Positions 1 to 7,455 of a stretch of DNA of 64,000 nucleotides are shown one piece after another. Source of the DNA: Bacteroidales bacterium (lineage in GTDB: Bacteria; Bacteroidota; Bacteroidia; Bacteroidales; WCHB1-69); assembly GCA_017650305.1 (NCBI GenBank), contig JAGCFD010000054.1, positions 1 through 64,000 on the forward strand, read 5' to 3'. The stretch's first letter is position 1. The number at the start of each line of letters is the position of its first letter. Under the pieces are notes generated by a model, which saw nothing but the letters and a program-made list of their open reading frames with translations, was not told the DNA's origin and made no database searches. The position numbers were made by a program, and so were the translations under genes.

Positions 1-696
1 CGAAATCTTCACCACTGTAGTGTCATACCCGCCAGCCTCCAACATGAACCGATACAAATCGTTCCGGGAGTTGAATATTGTGTCGTTTAATCCTCCAAAC
101 TTTCCACCGTCAACATACAGCTTTGTGCCTTCATCGTAAAATACTCGCGGATACAAATACTGGTATTGGGGCAAATGGGCGTATCGTTCATCATCTGTTT
201 TAGGAAATGTGGACTTCTTGAAAAACATTACACAGTCGTTTAGAAAATGGTTTATAGCATGAATATTCCTGGTAGAAGTGATATCAGGTAGTGCATATAC
301 TACATCAGGTTCTGCTTCAAAAGCTACTAAAGAGCAATTAGCATCCATATAGATAGTATCTATTTTGTGTGAGACAGGTGGAGGCATTAATGCCTTTCGT
401 TCGCGAATTGCATATAGGGTGTCGCCAGCCTTGGCATCCCCCTTAAACACACGTTTGGTAATAACAGGATACATCCAATAGTAATGTTCCTTACCCTGGA
501 TGTCTTTCACAGCGTAGGAGAAAACAGCTTTCAAAAATCTACCTTCCACCACCATTGTCGCCTCTTTGAAGAACGACATGTTATTCATATCCAAGTGATT
601 GTCAACCTCTTGGGAGCATAGCGTCTGGGTGCATAGTAATAACAGTGCAACGATTATCAGGTTTCCGTTTCTCATCTTGATAGGGTTTTGACTCAT
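1..696 (-). CDS. Secreted protein of unknown function, paralog 1 (C-terminus beyond window edge)
   Basis: The reading frame is open from the ATG at 696 down to base 1, so the last part of the protein (about 35 residues by comparison with its neighbour) lies outside the window. It begins with a Sec signal peptide (leucine-rich core, then LWSQ) and is colinear along its whole length with the gene at 773-1576, offset by 880 bases; the shared end is EAGGYDTTVVKIS. An in-frame ATG at 705 is possible, but the paralog, which has a stop just upstream, fixes the start at 696. I recognise no catalytic motif or family. It is the last gene of a minus-strand run with the paralog, a GSCFA protein and the helicase. 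Secretion is inferred from the signal peptide only. Confidence 0.8.
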   Translation of the reverse strand, partial: MSQNPIKMRNGNLIIVALLLLCTQTLCSQEVDNHLDMNNMSFFKEATMVVEGRFLKAVFSYAVKDIQGKEHYYWMYPVITKRVFKGDAKAGDTLYAIRERKALMPPPVSHKIDTIYMDANCSLVAFEAEPDVVYALPDITSTRNIHAINHFLNDCVMFFKKSTFPKTDDERYAHLPQYQYLYPRVFYDEGTKLYVDGGKFGGLNDTIFNSRNDLYRFMLEAGGYDTTVVKIS

Positions 697-772
697 TTTC
701 TTCATATAGGGTGCAATGATAAAAAAAACTCAGATCAACTGTGGTGTCCAAAATGTGATATACAAATTGGCC

Positions 773-1576
773 TTATCTTTGGTCGGGCGTATTTTTTTTT
801 TGACCTCCCCACCGCTGTTCTACTTCCGGTGGGAGAGGTCTGTTGATGTAATCCCTGTTTTTGTCCTGTTTCTTCGGCTCCGAAATCTTCACCACCGTCG
901 TGTCGTACCCGCCTGCCTCCAACATGAACCGGTACAAATCGTTTCTTGAATTGAAAAGCGTGTCGTTCAATCCTGCGAACTTGCCTCCTGAAACATACAG
1001 TTTCGTGCCTTCATCGTAGAAAACATAAGGATACAAATATTGGTACTGAGGCTTATGAGCATATCGCTCATCATCAGTTTTGGGGAATGTAGATGTTTTG
1101 AAAAACATCACACAATCGTTTTGAAAATGATCTATAACATTAATGTTTTTACTAGAAGCTATTGACGGCATTGCATACAAAATATCCGGTTCTGCTTCAA
1201 AAGCTATTAATGTACAATTGGTATCTTGATATATAGTATCTATTCTATGTGGAACTGGTGGGGATATCAACCCCTTGCGTTCTTGAACCACATAGATAGT
1301 ATCTCCAGCCTTGGCATCTCCTTTAAACACACGATTGGTAATTACCGGATAAATGCCATAATAATGTTCCTTTCCTATAATGTCTTTCACCACATATGAA
1401 AACAACGGATCATAGAAGCGGCCCTCCACCACCATTGTCGCTTCCTTGAAAAACGACATGTTATTCATGTCCAGGTGCTGGTCAACCTCTTGGGACCATA
1501 GCGTCTGGGTACACAGCAGCAACAGCGTAACGATTATCAGGTTTCTGTTTCTCATCTTGATATGGTTTTGGCTCAT
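773..1576 (-). CDS. Secreted protein of unknown function, paralog 2
   Basis: A 267-residue protein with an N-terminal signal peptide ending near LWSQ (about residues 1-29) and no further membrane segment, so probably periplasmic or exported. The C-terminus is hydrophilic (PEVEQRWGGQKKN) and is not a T9SS sorting domain. It is the tandem duplicate of the gene at 1-696; the copies differ at scattered positions and both frames are intact. It starts 4 bases after the GSCFA gene stops, so it is probably co-transcribed with it. I do not recognise the family. Patches such as VVEGRFYDP, RVFKGDAKAGDTIY and PKTDDERYAH are shared by both copies. Function unknown. Confidence 0.8.
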   Translation of the reverse strand: MSQNHIKMRNRNLIIVTLLLLCTQTLWSQEVDQHLDMNNMSFFKEATMVVEGRFYDPLFSYVVKDIIGKEHYYGIYPVITNRVFKGDAKAGDTIYVVQERKGLISPPVPHRIDTIYQDTNCTLIAFEAEPDILYAMPSIASSKNINVIDHFQNDCVMFFKTSTFPKTDDERYAHKPQYQYLYPYVFYDEGTKLYVSGGKFAGLNDTLFNSRNDLYRFMLEAGGYDTTVVKISEPKKQDKNRDYINRPLPPEVEQRWGGQKKNTPDQR

Positions 1577-1579
1577 TTT

Positions 1580-2446
1580 CTACTCCACCCGCAGCCGCCG
1601 GTGGGCACGGAACTTGTTCTGTTGCGCCACCAAACGGACCTGCTCAGCCGTCTGGGGATCAAAAAACGACTCCGCCACCTTCTCCTCTATGTATTCCACC
1701 GCCAAGTCGTTGGGATGGTAGAGATCCTTGGCATAGAACCGGTAATCGCGCAGGTCGTCCATCAAATACTCATACGAGGGAAAATAGAACGTGTGCTCGT
1801 TGTCCACTAATTTCTCGGTGGCGAGCAGCAACACCGCCTTGCTGAGCGTGTTCTCATGCAACCCGTCGCCCACATGCCGCACCGGACTAACCGTGAAGAC
1901 AATCTTCAGCTCGGGGCGGACTGCCAACAGCATGTCTATGGTGTCTTTCCACTGCGTTACGATCTGCTTCTCGGAGAGCCGGAAACGCTGGAATTGATAA
2001 TTGGGAATCTTATGACAATTGGAGACTATCAGGTCTCGAGGAATGAACTTGTAGCAGAAAGCGGTGCCGAAAGTGACAAACAGAACGTCTGTACGGCGAA
2101 GAAAGTCGGAGGCCATCTCTAACTGTTCCATGATATTTTGCTCAAAATCCTCAAAGTTTTCGCGGGAAAAGCGGCCATGATGGGCAAAACTCACCCATAA
2201 ATCTCTCGTCTTGTAGAAATATCTGTCTTTGTCGAACCGGTCCGGATTCATCAGCAGCCGCAAGGAGCGCTCAATAGAAATCGGGTTGAACAGCACACCA
2301 AAAGGATTGGAGTTCACATTGAACTGATGGCGGGCAAAATAGTTGCCAATATTGTCGGAAAAACAGGAACCCAACAGCATAATGGTGCTGTTGTAATCAA
2401 TTTTAAATGGATATTCGGGAGCAGGTATGTTGGATCTAAAAAGCAT
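1580..2446 (-). CDS. GSCFA domain-containing protein
   Basis: 288 residues. The hallmark GSCF motif (LLGSCFSDN) is at about residues 25-33, followed by NPFGVLFNP, and a D-x-x-H-P motif (KDLYHPND) near residue 243. These match the GSCFA family (PF08885), which is related to SGNH/GDSL esterases; the Ser of GSCF and the Asp/His of DLYH would be the catalytic residues. Substrate unknown. No signal peptide, so cytoplasmic. It starts 8 bases after the helicase gene stops, which suggests one transcript from the promoter near 4815. Family assignment is firm; the enzymatic role is inference. Confidence 0.88.
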   Translation of the reverse strand: MLFRSNIPAPEYPFKIDYNSTIMLLGSCFSDNIGNYFARHQFNVNSNPFGVLFNPISIERSLRLLMNPDRFDKDRYFYKTRDLWVSFAHHGRFSRENFEDFEQNIMEQLEMASDFLRRTDVLFVTFGTAFCYKFIPRDLIVSNCHKIPNYQFQRFRLSEKQIVTQWKDTIDMLLAVRPELKIVFTVSPVRHVGDGLHENTLSKAVLLLATEKLVDNEHTFYFPSYEYLMDDLRDYRFYAKDLYHPNDLAVEYIEEKVAESFFDPQTAEQVRLVAQQNKFRAHRRLRVE

Positions 2447-2454
2447 ATTGTCAA

Positions 2455-4791
2455 TTATTTAGGAATAATCAATTTGGCAAATTTGAGCATAAGGGTCTTG
2501 GTGCCGACAGAATCGAAGACCACCACGGCACGGGCATCGCTGTTTTTGTTCTCGGTGGACTGCACCGTTCCAAACCCGAAAGTGGTATGGTAAACGCGTA
2601 CTCCGGGCTGAATCTGGTCATTGGTGGCGAGCGTTCCTATTTGATCGGTCTTGACCTCTTGTTTGCTCTTGACTCGCGGTGCCGAAGATGCGGTTGTGAC
2701 TTGGTGCGGACGAGAATAGGATGTTCTGGCGGAAAGGAAGCTTTCATCACTACGCTCCTTGGAGAACAAGCCTTTACCTGAAGAGGCTTTCTTCGTGATA
2801 TTCAAGTAACAATCTGGAATCTCCTCCAAAAAACGACTCTCCTCACAGAATTCCAACGACCCGAAACGATAGCGGGTCTGGGCACATGTCAGTATCACCT
2901 GCTTGCGGGCTCGGGTGAGTGCCACATAAAACAAACGACGCTCTTCTTCAATCTCAGAAGGAGTATTGACACTTAAGGCGGAAGGAAACAGGTTCTCCTC
3001 CATGCCGGTGATAAAGACATAGTCAAACTCCAATCCCTTGGCCGAGTGGATCGTCATCAACTTGACTTTGTCTTCATCCTCTCCACTCTTGTTCTCGTCA
3101 GTGTCACTGAGCAGTGCTACCGATTCCAAAAAATAGTCCAACGAAGGAAAATACTCCTCTATCATTTCACCCGTCTGTTCGTTGAACATACTGTCTGGAG
3201 GATTGTCAATGAAGGCTTTGACGGCATCCAGCAATTCTTCCACATTGTCAAGGCGTTCTTTTTCGTCAGGCACCTCTTTTAACGCTTTGGCAATGCCCGT
3301 TTTCAGCACCACCTGCTTGGCCAACTCATACGCATCGGTTTTCTTCAGTTGTGCAGCAAAGCCCCGTATCATATCGGAAAACTCCACCAGGCGGGAAGCG
3401 GTCGGACCGTTCACTGGCAACTGATAAGCAGCCGGGTTGGTGATCACATCCCAGATATGGGCTTTCTGCTCGTTGGCGGTGGCCAAGATACGGGAGAAGG
3501 TGGTGTCGCCAATGCCTCGCTGCGGGTAGTTGATGACCCGCCGCAACGACTCTTCATCGTAATGGTTAATGATCAGACGGAAATAGGCGAGCACATCCTT
3601 TATCTCTTTTCGCTTATAGAAGGAGAGTCCACCCAGGATTTTATACGGAATATGACGTTTTACAAAAGCCTCTTCTAGTGAACGAGACTGCACATTGGTT
3701 CTGTAGAGGACCGCAAACTGCTTGTTGTCGGCATGTTCGTTCATCTTGATTTCAAAGATGTTGCTGGCGATGGTGGAGGCTTCTTCCTTGTCGCTGCCTG
3801 TCCTCAACAATTTGATCTTCGAGCCGGTCTCGTTTTGCGAGAACACCTCCTTGTGGATCTGGTTTTTGTTGTGCTTGATAATCTCATTGGCCGCATTCAC
3901 GATGTTTTGGGTGGAACGATAGTTCTGCTCCAACTTGTAGGTGGCGGCATTGGGATAGTCGCGCCGGAAGTTCAGGATATTCTGAATGTCAGCGCCACGG
4001 AAACTATAGATGCTTTGGGCATCATCGCCCACCACACAGATATTCTGGTTGAGAGCAGCCAATTTCTTGATAATCAGATATTGGGCAAAGTTGGTGTCCT
4101 GATACTCATCCACCAAGATATAGTGGAAGCGCTGCTGGTATTTGTAAAGAATTTCTGGAAAATCGCGCAGCAACACATTCATATAGTAGAGGATATCATC
4201 AAAATCCATCGCATCGGCATTCTTCAGCCGGGCATTATAGACTTTGAATATCTGCGCCAACATCGGTTTCCCCGCCCGCTTGTCCGCCTGCTGTATCTCA
4301 TTGTCGTTTGCGTACTCTTCTGCCGACATCAGGCTGGTCTTGGCTGAAGAGATGCGATTGAGGGCCAAGGAGGCCGTATAGACTTTAGGATCAAGATTGA
4401 GCTCTTTGATGATGTTTTTCAACAAAGATTTGGAATCATCGGTATCATAGATGGTGAGGTTGTGGGTGTAACCCAAGCACTCGGCCTCTATACGGAGAAT
4501 GCGATAAAATACGGAGTGGAACGTGCCCATGGTCACAGCCTTGGCCTTGTCGCCACCCACCAAATCGACAATACGCCCGCGCATCTCCGCAGCCGCCTTG
4601 TTGGTAAAGGTGAGCGCCATGATACGGTAAGGGCTGATGTCGTGCATCAACATATAAGCGATCCTGTAAGTAAGGACGCGGGTCTTGCCCGAACCCGCAC
4701 CTGCCAATACCATTATGGGACCATCTATCTGTTTTACAGCCTCTTGTTGCTGAATATTCAACGAGGATAACAAGTTTTCTTCCTTCAACAT
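2455..4791 (-). CDS. pcrA: UvrD/PcrA-family ATP-dependent DNA helicase
   Basis: 778 residues, a normal length for a superfamily 1A 3'-5' helicase. Walker A GAGSGKT lies at about residues 32-38, motif II reads VDEYQDTN near 229, then VVGDDAQSIYSFRGA, QNYRST, the motif V stretch TIHSAKGLEF and the final VALTRARKQ. The C-terminus has a Tudor-like end (GVRVYHTTFGFGTV), typical of PcrA/UvrD. It unwinds DNA in nucleotide excision and mismatch repair and removes RecA from DNA. It leads a minus-strand operon with the GSCFA gene and the paralog pair; a TATTTTTG box lies 20 bases upstream. Confidence 0.96.
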   Translation of the reverse strand: MLKEENLLSSLNIQQQEAVKQIDGPIMVLAGAGSGKTRVLTYRIAYMLMHDISPYRIMALTFTNKAAAEMRGRIVDLVGGDKAKAVTMGTFHSVFYRILRIEAECLGYTHNLTIYDTDDSKSLLKNIIKELNLDPKVYTASLALNRISSAKTSLMSAEEYANDNEIQQADKRAGKPMLAQIFKVYNARLKNADAMDFDDILYYMNVLLRDFPEILYKYQQRFHYILVDEYQDTNFAQYLIIKKLAALNQNICVVGDDAQSIYSFRGADIQNILNFRRDYPNAATYKLEQNYRSTQNIVNAANEIIKHNKNQIHKEVFSQNETGSKIKLLRTGSDKEEASTIASNIFEIKMNEHADNKQFAVLYRTNVQSRSLEEAFVKRHIPYKILGGLSFYKRKEIKDVLAYFRLIINHYDEESLRRVINYPQRGIGDTTFSRILATANEQKAHIWDVITNPAAYQLPVNGPTASRLVEFSDMIRGFAAQLKKTDAYELAKQVVLKTGIAKALKEVPDEKERLDNVEELLDAVKAFIDNPPDSMFNEQTGEMIEEYFPSLDYFLESVALLSDTDENKSGEDEDKVKLMTIHSAKGLEFDYVFITGMEENLFPSALSVNTPSEIEEERRLFYVALTRARKQVILTCAQTRYRFGSLEFCEESRFLEEIPDCYLNITKKASSGKGLFSKERSDESFLSARTSYSRPHQVTTASSAPRVKSKQEVKTDQIGTLATNDQIQPGVRVYHTTFGFGTVQSTENKNSDARAVVVFDSVGTKTLMLKFAKLIIPK

Positions 4792-4810
4792 TTCATTCTC
4801 AATAAAAATG

Positions 4811-4818
4811 CAAAAATA
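4811..4818 (-). promoter_or_regulatory. -7 promoter box of the pcrA operon
   Basis: CAAAAATA on the plus strand reads TATTTTTG on the minus strand, fitting the Bacteroidota -7 consensus TAnnTTTG, about 20 bases upstream of the pcrA start. No clear -33 TTTG was seen. Confidence 0.6.
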
Positions 4819-4887
4819 TACTTTTCGATGGTATTTTGTTGTTAATATTGTGTTAATAAATAATTATTTTGATTTAACGGATTTTCG

Positions 4888-4895
4888 TATTTTTG
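4888..4895 (+). promoter_or_regulatory. -7 promoter box of the ECF sigma gene leader
   Basis: TATTTTTG matches TAnnTTTG; a TTTTG lies at 4867-4871. Transcription would start near 4901, giving a leader of about 220 bases before the sigma-factor start codon. Confidence 0.6.
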
Positions 4896-4913
4896 CAGTG
4901 TGTGACAACGTTC

Positions 4914-5008
4914 AAAGGCAACCGGTAGTCCCTCCTCTTATAAACTCACACAGCTTCCTTCCTTTTATTGGCAATTACTCTTTAAAAAATCCGGTTGCCT
5001 TTGCTTTT
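4914..5008 (+). promoter_or_regulatory. Long-range stem in the sigma-factor leader (candidate leader RNA or sRNA)
   Basis: AAAGGCAACCGG (4914-4925) and CCGGTTGCCTTT (4991-5002) are perfect 12-base complements separated by 65 bases, followed by GCTTTTT. A transcript from the TATTTTTG box would begin about 12 bases before the stem. Layout and T-rich end resemble a structured leader, attenuator or independent RNA of about 105 bases. I could not match it to a named RNA family. This element and the two promoters account for most of the 329-base gap 4792-5120; I see no gene in it. Confidence 0.5.
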
Positions 5009-5120
5009 TATAAAATCTCCTTCTTCTTTTCCATCGGTTTGGTTTTTCTGGGAATTTGTTTTATTTTTGATTTTTAAAAATGAGGTGTAATAAATCCAAC
5101 CGTTTTTTCGTCTTTAGGGT

Positions 5121-5678
5121 GTGAATGAGAAAAAGAACATAGAATCCATTCTGGAGGGTTGTCTGAGGCAAGACCGGAAGGCGCAATATTCTTTATATCA
5201 AGAGTTTGCTCCTAAAATGCTCGGTGTATGCCGCAGATACTGCAACTCTCAAGAGGAGGCGGAAGATATTATGATGGAGGGTTTTATGAAGGTGTTCCAA
5301 AAGTTGGATCTATATCAAAAAAGGAATGACTGTTCATTGTTCTCATGGATAAAAAGCATCATGGTAAATCAATCCATAGACTATTTACGGGCGCACCGGC
5401 GACAGTATGAGGCGGAAATGTTTGTGGATTTAGGAACCATGGAGGATGTGGCGGGGGATATTGTAACCAACCTGGACGCAGATCATATCTTGAAGATGAT
5501 GGATGGGATGCCGGAGAAGCAGCGGGTGGTGTTCAACTTAAGAGAGGTGGAAGGATATGAGTTTGAGGAGATTGCCACGATCATACAAGAGCCCATAAAC
5601 ACCGTGCGGGTGCATCTGTTCCGGGCGCGCCAATGGTTGCAGAAACACATCAAAGAAGAAGAGATAAGGCAAGGATGA
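5121..5678 (+). CDS. RNA polymerase sigma factor, ECF subfamily
   Basis: 185 residues. Region 2 covers about residues 20-95 (YSLYQEFAPKML, then EEAEDIMMEGFMKVF and SWIKSIMVNQSIDYLR), and region 4 about residues 125-178 (MPEKQRVVFNLREVEGYE, then TVRVHLFRARQWL). It lacks region 3, the mark of a group IV sigma. The start is a GTG; the nearby ATG at 5125 is out of frame. The stop overlaps the start of the next gene (ATGA), so the two proteins are translationally coupled, as is usual for a sigma and its anti-sigma factor. It should direct polymerase to a small regulon, probably including itself. Confidence 0.93.
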   Translation: MNEKKNIESILEGCLRQDRKAQYSLYQEFAPKMLGVCRRYCNSQEEAEDIMMEGFMKVFQKLDLYQKRNDCSLFSWIKSIMVNQSIDYLRAHRRQYEAEMFVDLGTMEDVAGDIVTNLDADHILKMMDGMPEKQRVVFNLREVEGYEFEEIATIIQEPINTVRVHLFRARQWLQKHIKEEEIRQG

Positions 5679-6580
5679 AAAACATCAAAGACATATTGGG
5701 AAATCATGAGATGACGCCGTCTGACAATTGCTGGCAGCAGATAAGCCAGCGGTTGGACCAGATGATGCCGCAATCGGAGGGCAGTGCGCCCGAAAATAGC
5801 GGCGGTGTCAGCCATGGCCCGGCCAGCACCATGGCCCGTGTCGCCACTGTCGCCAAGAGCAAACTCATCCTGGCAGCCGTGGGACTTGCCATCGCCGGAG
5901 GTGTCATCACCTTAACCACGGTCTCCCTCCTCAAAGACTCCCCCACCCCCGCGACCTCAGCCCCCGCGGCACCTGCAACAGAAATTGACACCGTGGTGAC
6001 CGAAAGCGAACCCGAAACAACATACGACCCGGCACCGGCAAAAAACGCTACGGAAGTGTCTCACAACGAAAGCGTTCGCGACGACCGGCCAGCAGCGACA
6101 GACCCTAAAGAACAACCTTCCTTAGTCAGTGCTCCGCAGTCTACTCCCTCTATCGTGGAAACGCTTCCCGTGGCACCAGCCCCGCGACCGCTCACTCCAC
6201 CCAAGCCCGTCTCTCCACCCACCAACGTGACCATACCCGCCCAGCACTCCACTTCCGCGCAAGCAGACCCTGTTGTGCTGGAACATCCCGAATTGTTTGA
6301 CTCTACGGAATCGTTGCAGAAATTGGAAATTCCGAATGTCTTCACCCCCAACGGTGACGGCATCAACGACTTTTTCGTCATCTTAGGCAGCGAACAGTGC
6401 ACCAAACGCCAACTGACAATTCGCGACCGAAACGGGAAGACTGTTTACCACGCTAACCTTTACGAAAACAACTGGGATGGCGGTGATTGCCCGGATGGAA
6501 CCTACTTCTATCAATTCACATTTGGATACCTGCAGTTAGAAGAAACCCTACAAGGCTCCGTGACCATCATTCGGAAGTGA
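5675..6580 (+). CDS. One-pass membrane protein with CHU_C domain; probable anti-sigma partner
   Basis: 301 residues from the ATG at 5675, which overlaps the sigma stop codon; a longer frame from 5633 would run through the sigma gene and is not preferred. Residues 1-60 are hydrophilic with no signal peptide; one membrane segment lies at about 63-86 (KLILAAVGLAIAGGVITL); residues 88-215 are rich in Pro, Ala and Thr; residues 220-300 form a CHU_C gliding-motility-associated domain (VFTPNGDGINDFF, then NWDGG and GTYFYQF). The order cytoplasmic head, membrane span, periplasmic linker and sensor-like domain is that of an anti-sigma factor, but no known anti-sigma domain was recognised in the head. 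CHU_C normally ends T9SS-exported proteins, so its place on a membrane-anchored partner is odd. It converges with and overlaps the next gene by 14 bases. Confidence 0.75.
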   Translation: MKNIKDILGNHEMTPSDNCWQQISQRLDQMMPQSEGSAPENSGGVSHGPASTMARVATVAKSKLILAAVGLAIAGGVITLTTVSLLKDSPTPATSAPAAPATEIDTVVTESEPETTYDPAPAKNATEVSHNESVRDDRPAATDPKEQPSLVSAPQSTPSIVETLPVAPAPRPLTPPKPVSPPTNVTIPAQHSTSAQADPVVLEHPELFDSTESLQKLEIPNVFTPNGDGINDFFVILGSEQCTKRQLTIRDRNGKTVYHANLYENNWDGGDCPDGTYFYQFTFGYLQLEETLQGSVTIIRK

Positions 6581-7454
6581 TCTGCTGCAAATAGGCAATC
6601 GCACGCAAATTGCGCGGTGTCACGATGTCAATCCAGGAACTTTCAATCGGATACACCTTTTTTTCTTTCACTGCTCGCAACAACGTGTACGGATATAGCG
6701 AACAGAAATTCTGCATGTCTTCTTTGCGCACCACAATGATGTCGGGATCCTCCTGGAACAAAAACTCCCGGCTGACATTCCACGAGGTGACATCTTCTCC
6801 CACGTTGCGACAACCGGCCAACTCTATGATTTGATGGATATGACTGCCTTTGGGGGCTGTAAAGTCGCCGGTTTCGCCAAAGCCCACCACATAATAAACA
6901 CTCTTGGGTGCCCCTTGGCGCAGCACATTGTTCTGGCGAAAGTTCTCCAACGTCTGTTGCCAACGGTCCGCCTCTACCTTCGCCGCTGAATCCCGGGCAG
7001 TTATCTTTCCTAAGTTCAGCATCAAGGTGGAAATGCCCGTGATGTCAGATTCCTCTATCAACGCAATGACGGGAATGTTCAGCTTCTCAATCTTGTCCAC
7101 ATCTTCCTGCGAGACCATGGATCCGATGAGAACCACGTCAGGGTGCAACGAGAGAAGGGTCTCCATGTTGATATTCTGCATTCCTCCCACCTTGGGAATC
7201 TGGCTGGTTTCTTCCGGATATTGGCAATAGTCAGAGATACCAACCAGCCGGTCGCCCGCGCCTATCATAAAAAGCAGCTCTGTAATGGCGGGCGACAAAG
7301 AAACTATACGTTGGGGCTCCTTTTGCAAGGACACCTCGCGATTGTAAGAGTCCGTGTATTTCAAAAAAATTGTCTGCTCGTTCTGTTGCTGATTATGACA
7401 ACCACTTAACAGAACCAAGCAGACAATCCATATCAGGAGTCTGATGTGAGACAT
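6567..7454 (-). CDS. Periplasmic-binding lipoprotein, BtuF/TroA type (cobalamin or Fe-siderophore)
   Basis: 295 residues. A lipobox LLSGC puts the lipidated cysteine at residue 19. The body has the helical-backbone metal-receptor fold: QRIVSLSPAITELLFMIGAGD, GISDYCQYP and the second lobe starting near residue 175. These fit ABC-transporter binding proteins for vitamin B12 or ferric siderophores. No permease or ATPase gene is beside it. It starts 1 base after the stop of mutA, a B12-dependent enzyme subunit, which favours corrinoid as ligand; that is inference from context. Confidence 0.85.
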   Translation of the reverse strand: MSHIRLLIWIVCLVLLSGCHNQQQNEQTIFLKYTDSYNREVSLQKEPQRIVSLSPAITELLFMIGAGDRLVGISDYCQYPEETSQIPKVGGMQNINMETLLSLHPDVVLIGSMVSQEDVDKIEKLNIPVIALIEESDITGISTLMLNLGKITARDSAAKVEADRWQQTLENFRQNNVLRQGAPKSVYYVVGFGETGDFTAPKGSHIHQIIELAGCRNVGEDVTSWNVSREFLFQEDPDIIVVRKEDMQNFCSLYPYTLLRAVKEKKVYPIESSWIDIVTPRNLRAIAYLQQITSE

Positions 7455-7455
7455 G

